This document shows, piece by piece, positions 1 to 9,576 of a stretch of 64,000 nt of DNA. The notes below the pieces were generated by a model, which was given only the letters and a program-made list of their open reading frames with translations, searched no databases and was not told the origin of the DNA. The translations under genes and the position numbers were made by a program. This DNA is from a bacterium SCSIO 12827 (GTDB taxonomy: Bacteria > Pseudomonadota > Alphaproteobacteria > Rhodospirillales > Casp-alpha2): positions 124,001 to 188,000 of the forward strand of contig CP073746.1 of the NCBI GenBank assembly GCA_024397995.1, read 5' to 3'. Each line of letters starts with the position of its first letter. The stretch's first letter is position 1.

Positions 1-42
1 CACGTGGCGGAACCCGAACATACCCACGACGAGGAGGCCTGA
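1..42 (+). CDS. C-terminal tail of an upstream gene (partial)
   Basis: An open frame enters from the left edge and stops with TGA at 40-42. The 13 visible residues are acidic and His-containing (ending EHTHDEEA). The stop lies 3 bases before the next ATG, so the two genes are probably one operon. A metal-responsive regulator would fit beside a CDF transporter, but too little is visible to support that. Confidence 0.5.
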   Translation, partial: HVAEPEHTHDEEA

Positions 43-45
43 GCC

Positions 46-699
46 ATGTCCGCCTGCTGTGACCACGGCCATGACCACGGGCATTTTCAGGACGCCGCCA
101 CGTCCCGCGCCTACCGCCGGGTGCTGTGGTTCGCGCTGATCGTCAACGGCGGCATGTTCTTCGGTGAAATGGTTGGGGCCTATCTGTCGAAATCCGTGGC
201 CCTGCAGGCCGACGCGCTCGACTTTATGGGCGATGCCGCCAATTACGGGATATCCCTTGCCGTGGTCGGGATGCACCTTGTCTGGCGGGCGCGGGCGGCC
301 ATGGTCAAGGGCCTGTCCATGGGCCTGTTCGGGCTTTGGGTGATCGGCACCATGATCTGGCGGTTCATGGAGAGCGGCGTACCGGAGGCGCACATCATCA
401 CCGGGGTCGGTGTTCTGGCCCTCGTCGCCAACGTGGTGGTGGCCCTGGCCTTGTTCAAATACCGCGACGGCGACGCCAACATGCGGTCCGTCTGGCTGTG
501 CTCGCGCAACGACGCCATCGCCAATGTCGCCGTCATCGCGGCGGGCGGCGGGGTGTGGCTGTCGGGCACCTTCTGGCCCGACGTCGCCGTGGGCGGGATC
601 ATCGCGGGCTTGGCGCTGTTCGCCTCGGCCGAAGTCATCCGCCGCGCGCGCGGGGAATTGCGCCAGGCGCGTGAACCGCTGCCGGCGGCCGCCGACTGA
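46..699 (+). CDS. Short cation diffusion facilitator (CDF) transporter
   Basis: This is a predicted inner-membrane divalent metal/proton antiporter of 217 residues. The N-terminus is His-rich (HDHGH near residues 9-13), and about six hydrophobic segments follow. The metal site of CDF proteins can be recognised in TM2 as D59-x3-D63 and in TM5 as D156-x3-N160. The second site differs from the HxxxD or DxxxD of well-known members. The protein ends about 30 residues after the last membrane segment, so the usual cytoplasmic C-terminal dimerisation domain (members are commonly near 300 residues) is absent. GAGGAGG lies just upstream of the ATG. It follows the stop of the previous gene by 3 bases. 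Substrate metal cannot be told from sequence. Confidence 0.85.
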   Translation: MSACCDHGHDHGHFQDAATSRAYRRVLWFALIVNGGMFFGEMVGAYLSKSVALQADALDFMGDAANYGISLAVVGMHLVWRARAAMVKGLSMGLFGLWVIGTMIWRFMESGVPEAHIITGVGVLALVANVVVALALFKYRDGDANMRSVWLCSRNDAIANVAVIAAGGGVWLSGTFWPDVAVGGIIAGLALFASAEVIRRARGELRQAREPLPAAAD

Positions 700-718
700 T
701 CAATACGCCGTCTAAGGC

Positions 719-1048
719 TTAGCCGACCGGGTGAAAATCGTGCTCGCCGGTCCCCTGGACCAGCATGAATTTGCAGCCGGCCCCGTCCTTGCCATGCACT
801 TCATGGGCCGTCTTCACGGGCACGGTCAGGCGCTGGCCCGGCATCAGTTCATGGGTTTGGCGGGGGGCGCGGGTTTCAATAACCATCGGGCCCTCCATGC
901 AGACGAAAGTATCATCGACTTCGGAATGCCAGTGCCAGGGCACGCATTCGCCGGGGCCCAGTTCCATGATCTGCACGCGTAGGCCGTTGACCTCGCCGAT
1001 AAGCTCCCGGTCCAGAATGGTATAGGGCAGGTCTTCCGGCTTGGTCAT
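719..1048 (-). CDS. Small cupin-domain protein
   Basis: A 109-residue single-domain cupin. The first cupin motif is visible as PWHWHSEVDD with clustered His and acidic residues, and the second as a C-terminal HEVHG segment, so metal binding is plausible. There is no signal peptide, so it should be cytoplasmic. It is the last gene of the trxA-gloB-cupin run, 11 bases after the gloB stop. Small cupins of this type are often annotated only as cupin proteins; substrate and reaction are not evident. Confidence 0.75.
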   Translation of the reverse strand: MTKPEDLPYTILDRELIGEVNGLRVQIMELGPGECVPWHWHSEVDDTFVCMEGPMVIETRAPRQTHELMPGQRLTVPVKTAHEVHGKDGAGCKFMLVQGTGEHDFHPVG

Positions 1049-1059
1049 GGCGGGGCAGC

Positions 1060-1833
1060 CTAGAAGTTGTCTTTGAGCCTGCGGGTTTCGGCGAAGACCT
1101 CGACGTAATCCCGGCCGGCAAGCCCGATTGTGCGCTGTAAATCGGGTGAATCGGCGCGCAGAAAGGGATTGGTCTTCAATTCGATGCCGATGGTCGACGG
1201 CACGGTCGGGATGTTTTTCGCCCGCGCCGCGTCCACGTCCTGCATGCGCCGGACCAGGGCGGCATTGTCCGGTTCCACCGACAGGGCGAAGCGGCCGTTG
1301 GACTGCGTGTACTCATGGGCGCAGAAAACCCGGGTTTCCGGGGGCAGGGTTTTGAACTTCGCCAGGGATTTGACCATCTGCTGGGGCGTGCCCTCGAACA
1401 GCCGCCCGCAGCCCATGGCGAACAAGGTATCGCCGCAGAACAGAGCGTCCGATCCCTCGAACCAAAAGGCGATATGGCCGCGCGTGTGGCCGGGCACGTC
1501 GTAGACCCGGGCCTCGGCATTGCCCAGCATATAGGTATCGCCGTCGCCGACCTGCACGTCGATGCCGGGAATGCGGTCATGGTCGGCACGCGGGCCGACA
1601 ATGGTGCAGCCCGTGGCCGCCTTGATTTCCTGGTTCCCGCCCGTGTGGTCGCCGTGGTGGTGGGTGTTCAGGATGTGGCTGATGGTCCAGCCCTTGGCCT
1701 TGGCCGCGTCCAGCACGGGCCCCGCCACGGCGGGGTCGACCACGGCGGTCGCCCCCGTTTCCGGGCAATGGGCCAGATAGACGTAGTTGTCGTTCAGGAC
1801 CGGTATCTGATGGACGTCGAGCCGGCTCATCAT
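1060..1833 (-). CDS. gloB: Hydroxyacylglutathione hydrolase (glyoxalase II)
   Basis: It hydrolyses S-lactoylglutathione to D-lactate and glutathione, the second step of methylglyoxal detoxification. The metallo-beta-lactamase signature THHHGDHTGG is at residues 57-66 and supplies the binuclear metal ligands. Further ligands are in VPGHTRGH, the FCGDTLF segment and CAHEYT. The 257-residue length and the C-terminal substrate domain (LKTNPFLR) match the family. It starts 30 bases after the trxA stop, so the two are probably cotranscribed from the trxA promoter. Two adjacent ATGs are possible starts. Confidence 0.95.
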   Translation of the reverse strand: MMSRLDVHQIPVLNDNYVYLAHCPETGATAVVDPAVAGPVLDAAKAKGWTISHILNTHHHGDHTGGNQEIKAATGCTIVGPRADHDRIPGIDVQVGDGDTYMLGNAEARVYDVPGHTRGHIAFWFEGSDALFCGDTLFAMGCGRLFEGTPQQMVKSLAKFKTLPPETRVFCAHEYTQSNGRFALSVEPDNAALVRRMQDVDAARAKNIPTVPSTIGIELKTNPFLRADSPDLQRTIGLAGRDYVEVFAETRRLKDNF

Positions 1834-1863
1834 TCCTGGGGAACCTCTAACGCCTTGCGGGCG

Positions 1864-2181
1864 CTAGATGTTCTGCTCCAGCCATTCCTGCAGCTTGCTT
1901 TTCGGCAGGGCGCCGATCTTGGTCGCCGCCACTTCGCCGTTCTTGAACAGCATGAGGGTCGGAATGCCGCGCACGCCGTATTTGCCGGGGGTCGAGGGGT
2001 TGTCGTCGATGTTCAGCTTGGCCACGGTGACCTTGCCTTCAAGCTCGCTGGCCAATTCCTCAAGCGCCGGGGCGATCTGCTTGCACGGGCCACACCATTC
2101 GGCCCAGAAATCGACCAGGACGGGCTCGCTCGATCCAAGAACGTCGGTTTCGAAGGAGTCGTCGGTTATCTTTTTCGGCAT
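1864..2181 (-). CDS. trxA: Thioredoxin
   Basis: A cytoplasmic disulfide reductant of 105 residues with the active site WCGPC at residues 29-33 and the cis-proline loop GIPT. I chose the ATG at 2181 because it gives the usual thioredoxin length and has an AAGGTG ribosome site in front. The frame stays open upstream and includes an ATG at 2244 that would add about 21 basic residues without a recognisable ribosome site. A good promoter lies at 2303-2331, so trxA can be expressed separately from addA upstream. The order addB-addA-trxA is common in alphaproteobacteria. Confidence 0.95.
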   Translation of the reverse strand: MPKKITDDSFETDVLGSSEPVLVDFWAEWCGPCKQIAPALEELASELEGKVTVAKLNIDDNPSTPGKYGVRGIPTLMLFKNGEVAATKIGALPKSKLQEWLEQNI

Positions 2182-2302
2182 ATCGCTCACCTTGGGATCT
2201 GTGTCGGGGTACAGTTTTTTATGGAATTTCAGTTTCTGGGACATGCCGCTGGGTTCTCTTGCGGCCCGGGGCGGGAACCTTTGGCACCTCACCCTGTCCT
2301 TG

Positions 2303-2331
2303 AATCTAGGGTCGCGCCCCGGCCTCGTCAA
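2303..2331 (-). promoter_or_regulatory. Sigma-70-type promoter for trxA-gloB-cupin
   Basis: On the minus strand, TTGACG (2331-2326) and TAGATT (2308-2303) are separated by exactly 17 bases. It lies in the 194-base gap between addA and trxA and would give a leader of about 115 bases. Both hexamers match the consensus well. No operator was recognised. Confidence 0.6.
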
Positions 2332-2375
2332 GCCGCCCTGGCCGGTGCAAAAATTCCCCTTGCTTTCTCCGTGGC

Positions 2376-5300
2376 TTAGGGCGCGGCTTTGTCCAAAAGG
2401 GCGTCCGGCAGAGCCATCATGCGCGCGCCTAGGGTCCAGATCAGGGCGCAGCGCACGGGCCGGTTCGGATACAAATCCATCAACGCCCGGCGGTACCCCG
2501 CCATTTGCGCGATATAGCCGGGATGGACGTCCTCCAGGCGTTCCGGCGGTGGCCGGTTGGTCTTGAAATCGGCGATCAGAACCTCCGTGTCGGTTACCAG
2601 CAGGCGGTCGATGCGGGCGGAAATCACCCGTCCGCCCGCCATGGCGACCAGGGGCACCTCGGCCCGGCTCCCGGGCCCGAACGGGGGGGCCAGCGTCGGG
2701 TCATCCAGAAGGGCCAGAGTTTCCGAGAGAATTTCCGCCCGCTCGGCGGCGTCCAGGTCATAGGCCGGGCGGGCCAGAAACCTTTCGGCCGCTGCGCGTC
2801 GGTCTTCGGGCGCCAGGTCCGGCAGGCTTTCCAGCAGTTTGTGCACGATCAGCCCGCGCTTGAACCGGGCTCCGTCGTCCGATCCCAACGGCGAGGCGGC
2901 GGGCGGGCTGTCCTCGGGCTTGGAGGGGGCGAGGGGTCTGGGTGGATCCGGCTCCTCCGCCGGCGGGTGGGCGATCCAGTCCGGAACCGGCAGAGCGGTG
3001 GGCGCGGCGGCGGCTTCTCTGACTCGGACCTCGGCGGTCTGCGGCGTTTCCAGGCGAAGCCCCCGGCCGCCCGGGACGTCCAGCTCCACCGCCCCGGCGC
3101 GCTCCAGACCGGCTTCGATCAGGTCGTACCAGCAGCCCTCGGCGCGGCCGCTCTTGGTTTCCCAGCCGGTTACGTAAAGCCGGTCGCGGGCCCGGGTCAT
3201 GGCGACGTAAAGCAGCCGCCGTTCCTCGTTCTCCTGCGCCGCCTGGACCTGGGCGCGAAGGGTTGCGGTCAGATCGCAGTCGTCGTCCTTGCGCCCGGGC
3301 CAATAGACGGCGCCCGTGTCCTGATCCCGGTCCCACAGCAGGCTGATCGGCTTGCCCCGGCCCGTGGCGGCGCAGGTGTCGGGCAGAAACACCACGGGCG
3401 CTTCCAAGCCCTTGGCCCCGTGCACGGTCATCACGCGGACCTTGTCGCCGGCCTGATCCATGTCGCGCTTCACGACGGTTTCGCTGGCTCCGATCCAATG
3501 CAGGAAGCCTTCCAGCGACGGCGCGTGTTCGCGCTCGAACTGCAGGGCCAGGGCCACGAATTCCTCTATGGGATCAAGGGCATCCTGTCCCAGATGGCGG
3601 TGGAGGGCGGCCCGCCCGCCGCCGGGGCCGAGCAGGTCCGCATAGAATTCGAAGGGCGGAGTCTGATCGGCGGCGGCCAGCAGATCCGCCAGCCGGTCCG
3701 CCGCCGCCCGCCAGTGGGGGCGCTCATCGGCCCGGCTGCGCAGCTCCGTCCACAAGGCTCCCCGCCGGGGCGCGCAGAGTGGCGTCAGGTCGTCGTCGTC
3801 CGTGAAGTTGAACAGAGGCCCCTTCAGGACCGTCGCCAGGGTCAGATCGTCGTCGGGCAGAAGCGCGAACCGGCCCAGCGCGATCAGGTCCATGACCGCC
3901 ATCTGTTCGGTCAGGATCATGCGGTCCGTGCCCGCGACCCGGATGCCGCGCAATTTCAGCTGGCGCACCATTTCCTCCATGAACCGGCCGCGGCGGCGCA
4001 CCAAAATCAGGATGTCTCCCGCCGTCAGCGCGCGGCCCTGGGACGCCAGTTGCTCGCCCGTGTCCAGCCAGCCGCCGATGGTGTCGGCGATGGTCTCCGC
4101 GACCTGGACCAGCGGCGCGCGCGGCCCCGGGCGGTCCACGGGCGCGTCCCAGGCGTCGCTTTCGTCCTCGTCCTCGGGCGTCACGGTGGGCCATAGTTCG
4201 ACCCGCCCGGCGTCGCCGTCGCGGTCCACCAGATGACGGATCGCCCGGTCCGTGGTGGTCAGGGACGCGCGCAGGTCTTCCGACTCGAAGGTCTTGTCGA
4301 CGGTGTCCAGCACCGGCCAGGTCGATCGGAACGACACCGCCATTTCCAGCGACCGCTCCAACGTCGTCTCCAGGCCGGCGGCCCGCGCCTTGGCGGCGAA
4401 CTGGGCGCGGGTTTCCTCGAAGCGCGTCGGCTCCGCACCCTGAAAGCTGTAGATGGATTGCTTTTCATCGCCCACGGCGAACACCGTGCGGGGCCCCCAG
4501 GCGTCGCCGTCCCAGGCCCCTTCGCCGGAAAAGAATTCTTCCGTCAGCTTCTCCAGAATGTCCCATTGCGCCGGGGCCGTGTCCTGCGCCTCGTCGACCA
4601 GGACATGGGCGATGCCGCCGTCCAGCTTGTAATGGACCCAATTGACCGCTCCGTCCGAGGCGCGCAACAGGGCGCGGGTTTTCAGGATCAGGTCGTCATA
4701 ATCCATCAGCGCGCGGGCCTCTTTCAGCGCCGCGTATTCCCGCGCCATGACCTCGGCCAGGTCCATCAGGGCGGCGGTGTTCTTGGCGATGGCGAGCGCG
4801 CGCAGCTTGTCGTCGATGATCAGCACGCGGTCCTGTTCGGCGATCAGGGTGTCGAGCATGCCGGGGTATTTCTCAACGACGCCCTTGGTGGCCAGGCGGG
4901 CCAGGGGTTTGTGCTTCTGCGTCAAATAGGCCTGAGCGTAGGCATCGAAGCCGGAAACCTTGTCATCGTCATCGCCGGCCAGCCAGGGCGCCATGATCTC
5001 GGAACGCTCCTTGTCCGTCTTGGTTCCGTGGCTCAAGGCTTCGGCGGCATAGCGCAAGGAGGCTTCGTCGGCGGTGGGTGCGCTCACGATCACCGCGCGG
5101 CGGTCATCGCCCGGGGTCAGGCCCAGGCTGCGCCGGGTTGCCGTGGCCAGGCCTGCTGCCCCGCCGTGGCGGGCGAACAGGGCGGCCAACTTGCCGCGCG
5201 CGAAATCCAGTTCCGTCACCAGATCATCGAACCCGGTTTCCCCCAGGACGCCGGCCAGATGGTCCATGGCGCGGGCGGCCGGGCTCGCCGGGTCGGCGGC

Positions 5301-5816
5301 GGCGCGGGCCAGCAGGCGGTCGCGCGCCTCCTTGCGCAGCTCCGCTGCCGTGCGCTCGTCCATCACCTTGAAATGGGGGGCGACCCCGGCTTCGATCGGG
5401 AAGCGGCCCAGAAGCGATTCACAGAACGAATGGATGGTGCGGATGTTGGGGCCGTCCGTGGTGTCGGCGACCTCGGCGAACAGCCGACGCACGCGGGCAA
5501 GGTCGTCGCGGTCCAGCGGCACGCCCGTCTGGTCGCGGTAGCTTTCCATCAGGGCCGGGTCGTCCATCACCGCCCATTTGCCGAGCAGAGAGCCCAAGCG
5601 GTTGGCCATCTCCGTTGCCGCCGCCTTGGTATAGGTGAGGCAGAGGATGGTGCGGGGCGCCACGCCGCTCATCAACAAGCGCACGATGCGGTTGGTCAGC
5701 ACATGGGTTTTGCCCGTGCCCGCGTTGGCCGAGACCCAATGGGAATCCCCGGGCCGCCCGGCAGTCTGCTGGACCTCCGTCGCCCGCCGCCGTGTTTCGG
5801 TCATGGGACCGCTCAT
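2376..5816 (-). CDS. addA: Double-strand break repair helicase-nuclease AddA
   Basis: This is the 1146-residue helicase-nuclease subunit of AddAB, which resects double-strand DNA ends for RecA-dependent recombination. It is a UvrD-like SF1A helicase. Walker A is SANAGTGKT at residues 29-37, motif II is [13 protein letters not shown], and [13 protein letters not shown] and [13 protein letters not shown] follow. The C-terminal PD-(D/E)XK nuclease domain is visible as [16 protein letters not shown] and IADFKTNR. The start overlaps the addB stop by ATGA (5813-5816), so translation is probably coupled. Length and domain order match the alphaproteobacterial AddA type. Confidence 0.95.
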   Translation of the reverse strand: MSGPMTETRRRATEVQQTAGRPGDSHWVSANAGTGKTHVLTNRIVRLLMSGVAPRTILCLTYTKAAATEMANRLGSLLGKWAVMDDPALMESYRDQTGVPLDRDDLARVRRLFAEVADTTDGPNIRTIHSFCESLLGRFPIEAGVAPHFKVMDERTAAELRKEARDRLLARAAADPASPAARAMDHLAGVLGETGFDDLVTELDFARGKLAALFARHGGAAGLATATRRSLGLTPGDDRRAVIVSAPTADEASLRYAAEALSHGTKTDKERSEIMAPWLAGDDDDKVSGFDAYAQAYLTQKHKPLARLATKGVVEKYPGMLDTLIAEQDRVLIIDDKLRALAIAKNTAALMDLAEVMAREYAALKEARALMDYDDLILKTRALLRASDGAVNWVHYKLDGGIAHVLVDEAQDTAPAQWDILEKLTEEFFSGEGAWDGDAWGPRTVFAVGDEKQSIYSFQGAEPTRFEETRAQFAAKARAAGLETTLERSLEMAVSFRSTWPVLDTVDKTFESEDLRASLTTTDRAIRHLVDRDGDAGRVELWPTVTPEDEDESDAWDAPVDRPGPRAPLVQVAETIADTIGGWLDTGEQLASQGRALTAGDILILVRRRGRFMEEMVRQLKLRGIRVAGTDRMILTEQMAVMDLIALGRFALLPDDDLTLATVLKGPLFNFTDDDDLTPLCAPRRGALWTELRSRADERPHWRAAADRLADLLAAADQTPPFEFYADLLGPGGGRAALHRHLGQDALDPIEEFVALALQFEREHAPSLEGFLHWIGASETVVKRDMDQAGDKVRVMTVHGAKGLEAPVVFLPDTCAATGRGKPISLLWDRDQDTGAVYWPGRKDDDCDLTATLRAQVQAAQENEERRLLYVAMTRARDRLYVTGWETKSGRAEGCWYDLIEAGLERAGAVELDVPGGRGLRLETPQTAEVRVREAAAAPTALPVPDWIAHPPAEEPDPPRPLAPSKPEDSPPAASPLGSDDGARFKRGLIVHKLLESLPDLAPEDRRAAAERFLARPAYDLDAAERAEILSETLALLDDPTLAPPFGPGSRAEVPLVAMAGGRVISARIDRLLVTDTEVLIADFKTNRPPPERLEDVHPGYIAQMAGYRRALMDLYPNRPVRCALIWTLGARMMALPDALLDKAAP

Positions 5817-8800
5817 GATCCGCCGCCCCCGTCATTTCCCCCATCGTCGCCGCCGACCGTGGTCCAGGCGCGCACCCGGGCCAGGTGATCGTAATCGCCC
5901 CGGTCCGCGTCCATCATCGGTTTGACACGGGGGGCGTAGGGGGTGTTCGGATTGGCGAACAGGGCGACCCGGCGGGCCAGACCTGCCGCTGCGTCCTCGA
6001 TCAGTGTCTCGACATCCTTCAACGCCGCCAGCTTCCCGGCCTCGCGTCCGCCCGACATCTTCCAGTAGGCGAGGCCCGCCACGCCGTCCGCCGCGACCTG
6101 GGCGAAGCCGCCGGCCTTCAGCATCATGGCCTCCAGCGGCAATTGCGGTGAAAATCCGCTTTCCACCTGTTTCTGGCTCGGCGTGCGGCCGGTCTTGTAG
6201 TCGATAATCTCGATGCCGTTGGCCGGGTCACGGTCGATGCGGTCGGCGATGCCGCGCAGGCGGAACGGCCCGGCGGCGGTCGCAAGCTGGTATTCGCCCT
6301 CGGCTTCCCAGGCCAGGGGTCGGCAGCCCCGTGCCCGGCGCTCCGATTCCACCTCGACGAACCAGCAGGCGACGCGCAGGAACCGCGGCCACCAGAAGGC
6401 GCGCACGGCAGGGCGGTCGGCATGTTCGGCGAACACCTCCTCGCCCAAGGCGACAAGCCGTGCGCCGGCATCCGCCGGCAGGTCGCGAGGAAAGGCCGCG
6501 ATGAATTTTTCCAGAGCCTTGTGGATCAGATCGCCCCGGTCACCGGCGCCGGGGTCGGCGTCGATGGGGTCCAGCGGTTTCAGCTTTAGAATATGGCGGG
6601 CATAGACCGCATAGGGGTCGCGTACCCATTTCTCGACCTGGGTCACGGACAGACCGGTCGGCCGGAGCTCCACGGGCGGACGCGGCAGAGGGCGCTGGGG
6701 CGGGATCACGGCGCCGGGATCGTCCAATGCGCCGACCCAGGCACGCAGGCCGTCCCGGCGCTGCAACACGGTCGCCGCCGGGGTGTCGGCAACCAGGTTC
6801 CCCAGGCGCGACAGCCAGCGCGCGGGCACGGTGGGGGCGCCCTCGGTCCGCTCGGCGCGTGTCAGCACGACCTCCTTCGCCATTGCCGCCTGGACGAAAT
6901 CATGGGCCGTCAGGCCGATCCGCCGCTCCGGCTGCGGCAGGCCGAAATCGGCCAGCATGGGGCGGCTCATCCAGGGGCTGGGTTTCGGTTCGGGCGGCCA
7001 GCTGCCCTCGTTCAGCCCGGACAGGATCATCAGGTCCGCATGCTGCAACCGGGCCTCCAGAAGGCCCCAGACGTGCAGGCGCGGATGCGTTCCCCAGGCC
7101 GGACGCACGGCCCGCCCCGCCATCAGGGTGTCGAGCAGGGCCGGGTAGTGGCGGCCCGCGACGGCGCCCAGGGACGGCCCGGCATCCAGCATCTCGGCCA
7201 TGAAGCCGGCCGCCGCCTCGCCGTCTTCGCCGGCCCATAGCCGTGCAGCGCCGTCCTGGTCATCGCTTCGGGCCATGGCTTCGGCAAGGTGCAGATGGGC
7301 AGCGGCCAGATCCGCCAGGGACGTTTCCGCCGCGTCCAGAAGGGCGCAGAAGGGGGCGGCGGCGTCCTCCAGCCGGGCCGCGAGATCGAGCAATGGCGCC
7401 GCCCTGTCGATATGGGCCAGGGCCGCGCGCAGGCCGGCGATGCCGGGGGCGGGGCGGATGCCGCGCAGGATATTCGCCGTTTCCAACCGGCGGGCGAGGG
7501 TGCGGAGGTCCTTGGGCGCATGGCCCAGGGCCGCCAGGGGATGTTTGAGGACAGCCAGCAGTGCGACGGGGGCAAACCTGTCCGCCGCCATGGCCGCGGT
7601 CAGGCGCAGGAAGGCGCCGGCCGGGGTTTCCGCCAAGGGAGTACCTGCCGAGGCGTCGACGGCGATGTCCCAGCGCCGCAGCTCGGCCTTGACCCGCCGG
7701 GCCAGGTCCAGATCGGGGGTCACCAGGGCGGCGGTCCGGCCGGGTGCTTCCAGGGCTTCCCGCAGCAGCAACGCCACCACGGCGGCCTCTTCCGCCGGGC
7801 CGGGGCAGTCGATACGGGTGACGCCTGCAAGGGCTTGGGAATAATCCGTATCGCCGTCGGGCCCCGCCCCCGTGACGGCGGCGGGGCGAAGGGCCTGCGA
7901 CAACAGACGAAAGCGCGGCCCGCGATCGGATCCGTCGCCCACGGCAGTTTCCGGCGACCAGTCGCGCACGTCCTTCCGCGCGCAGCCGAGAACCCCCAAC
8001 AGATGCTTGAGCCCGTATTGCGGGTGGTGCGGTTCCAGCGCCGCCCAGGCGTCGTCGGCCATGCCGCGGTCGAGGCCCGGCAGGATCACCGCCCCCCGGG
8101 GCAAGCCGGCGATGACGGCGAGCAGATCCGCCGTCGCCGGGACCGAGCCCGTGGACCCGGCGGCGATGACGGGGCCCGGGGGCGGGTCTCGGCGCCAATG
8201 GTCGGCCTGGGCGTCCAATGCCCGATTGCGGCGGTCGGCGGCGTCGATGCAGCCGGTGTCCTCGAGAATTTTCGGCCAGGCGGGCAGGACGATTTCCAGG
8301 AACTCCAGGGTCACCTGCCAATGATCGGCAAGGTCGCCCTTCTTGGGCACCAGTTCGGCCAGGCGCTCCGCGTCGAGGCGTTCCGTTTCGATCTGATCCA
8401 TCAGCCGCGCCAGTTCCTGTGCCAGGCGGAGCGCCTGATCGGGCGTGTCCTCGCGGTCATGACGGGCCAGGATCAGACGGGCGAGAAGGGCCTGCCGCCG
8501 CATGCCGGACAATGCCGGCGGCAGATCGAGCCCGCCGATCCCTTCGTCCTCACCGCCGAGCGCCAGATCGTCGCCGTCCAGGTCCCCCAGGGGGGTCAGG
8601 CGCGGCAGCAGCACCGTGCGCCCGCCGGCTCGGCGCAGGAAGGCTTCGGTCAGGGCGCGTCCGGCGCGACGGGTCGGCAGCAGGATGCGATAGTCGGCGA
8701 GGGTTTCAGGTGCCCCACCGGTGTCGGTCAGCAGGCTTTCCGCCAGCACATCGACGAAGGGCCGACCCGGATGGATCGTGAAGACCTTTGGAGTACCGCC

Positions 8801-8818
8801 GCCCCCCGGGGGGGTCAT
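5813..8818 (-). CDS. addB: Double-strand break repair protein AddB
   Basis: This is the partner subunit of AddA, about 1001 residues from the ATG at 8818. The alphaproteobacterial AddB has an inactivated helicase-like N-terminal part (PTRRAGRALTEAF near the start) and a C-terminal PD-(D/E)XK nuclease, here GDLIHKALEKF, then IADRIDRD and IEIIDYKTGRTPS. I chose 8818 because its ATG overlaps the murU stop as ATGA; the frame is open for another 27 codons upstream but those would lie inside murU. No four-Cys iron-sulfur cluster is evident. Confidence 0.93.
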   Translation of the reverse strand: MTPPGGGGTPKVFTIHPGRPFVDVLAESLLTDTGGAPETLADYRILLPTRRAGRALTEAFLRRAGGRTVLLPRLTPLGDLDGDDLALGGEDEGIGGLDLPPALSGMRRQALLARLILARHDREDTPDQALRLAQELARLMDQIETERLDAERLAELVPKKGDLADHWQVTLEFLEIVLPAWPKILEDTGCIDAADRRNRALDAQADHWRRDPPPGPVIAAGSTGSVPATADLLAVIAGLPRGAVILPGLDRGMADDAWAALEPHHPQYGLKHLLGVLGCARKDVRDWSPETAVGDGSDRGPRFRLLSQALRPAAVTGAGPDGDTDYSQALAGVTRIDCPGPAEEAAVVALLLREALEAPGRTAALVTPDLDLARRVKAELRRWDIAVDASAGTPLAETPAGAFLRLTAAMAADRFAPVALLAVLKHPLAALGHAPKDLRTLARRLETANILRGIRPAPGIAGLRAALAHIDRAAPLLDLAARLEDAAAPFCALLDAAETSLADLAAAHLHLAEAMARSDDQDGAARLWAGEDGEAAAGFMAEMLDAGPSLGAVAGRHYPALLDTLMAGRAVRPAWGTHPRLHVWGLLEARLQHADLMILSGLNEGSWPPEPKPSPWMSRPMLADFGLPQPERRIGLTAHDFVQAAMAKEVVLTRAERTEGAPTVPARWLSRLGNLVADTPAATVLQRRDGLRAWVGALDDPGAVIPPQRPLPRPPVELRPTGLSVTQVEKWVRDPYAVYARHILKLKPLDPIDADPGAGDRGDLIHKALEKFIAAFPRDLPADAGARLVALGEEVFAEHADRPAVRAFWWPRFLRVACWFVEVESERRARGCRPLAWEAEGEYQLATAAGPFRLRGIADRIDRDPANGIEIIDYKTGRTPSQKQVESGFSPQLPLEAMMLKAGGFAQVAADGVAGLAYWKMSGGREAGKLAALKDVETLIEDAAAGLARRVALFANPNTPYAPRVKPMMDADRGDYDHLARVRAWTTVGGDDGGNDGGGGS

Positions 8819-9576
8819 CGATAGGTCCGCCCGGCGAAGCGTTCGGACATGTAGTCCTCGGCCTCGGCCAGGCCGTCGGGGGTGCCGACGTGGAACCATT
8901 CGCCGTCGTGCATGACGCCGTACAGCCGCCCGGCCTCGATCGCCTTGTCGTAAAGAACGTTGAGGGAGAACGCGCCGTCCGGCGTGCCCTCGAACAGGCG
9001 CGGATGCAGGATCTGCACGCCCGTGAACAGCCAGGGGGCGACCTCCATCTCGGGGCGGCGGGTCAACTGGCCGTCCGGATCGGCGCAGAAATCACCGGGC
9101 CCTTCATAACCGAAAGCCTCGACCGTGGAATGCAGCAGCAGCAGCCCGTCCATCTTGTCGTCATCCCAGCAGGATGCCAAACGCGGCAGGATGGGGTGCG
9201 GGCCGTTAAGCAGCAACGCATCCGAATTGGCGACATAAAAGGGCGCGTCGCCGAACAGGTGCAGGACGTTCTTCACCCCGCCACCGGTTTCCAGGCGTTC
9301 CGGTTCGCGGATGACCGTGATGCGCGGCGAGGAACGCCCGGCAAGATGGCTTTCCAATTGTTCGGCCAGGTGGAAGACGTTGACCACGGCGTCCGTCACC
9401 CCGGATTCTTCCAGGCGGTCGAGCATGTGGTCGATCAGCGCCCGCCCGTCGACGGCGATCAGCGGTTTCGGTTTGTCGTCGGTCAGCGGACGCATGCGGG
9501 TGCCCAGCCCCGCGGCCAGGACCATGGCCTTGGCCGGCCCCGGCGCCGCCATCGTGGCGTCCGGGGGCGTGCTCAC
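8815..9576 (-). CDS. murU: N-acetylmuramate-1-phosphate uridylyltransferase-like nucleotidyltransferase
   Basis: A 253-residue sugar-1-phosphate nucleotidyltransferase. The N-terminal signature is MVLAAGLGTRMRPLT followed by KPKPL; NSD in the middle and the C-terminal WFHVGTPDGL also fit. With the adjacent kinase it is predicted to make UDP-MurNAc from recovered MurNAc, bypassing de novo synthesis; this follows from the AmgK/MurU pathway known in Pseudomonas and others. It starts with GTG overlapping the amgK stop (GTGA at 9573-9576) and ends overlapping the addB start. A generic nucleotidyltransferase role remains possible. Confidence 0.85.
   Translation of the reverse strand: MSTPPDATMAAPGPAKAMVLAAGLGTRMRPLTDDKPKPLIAVDGRALIDHMLDRLEESGVTDAVVNVFHLAEQLESHLAGRSSPRITVIREPERLETGGGVKNVLHLFGDAPFYVANSDALLLNGPHPILPRLASCWDDDKMDGLLLLHSTVEAFGYEGPGDFCADPDGQLTRRPEMEVAPWLFTGVQILHPRLFEGTPDGAFSLNVLYDKAIEAGRLYGVMHDGEWFHVGTPDGLAEAEDYMSERFAGRTYR

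Noticed and set aside
2505-5888. Two long plus-strand frames antisense to addA
   Set aside because: The addA protein has complete helicase and nuclease motifs across the whole stretch; the antisense products are low-complexity Gly/Arg/Gln-rich.
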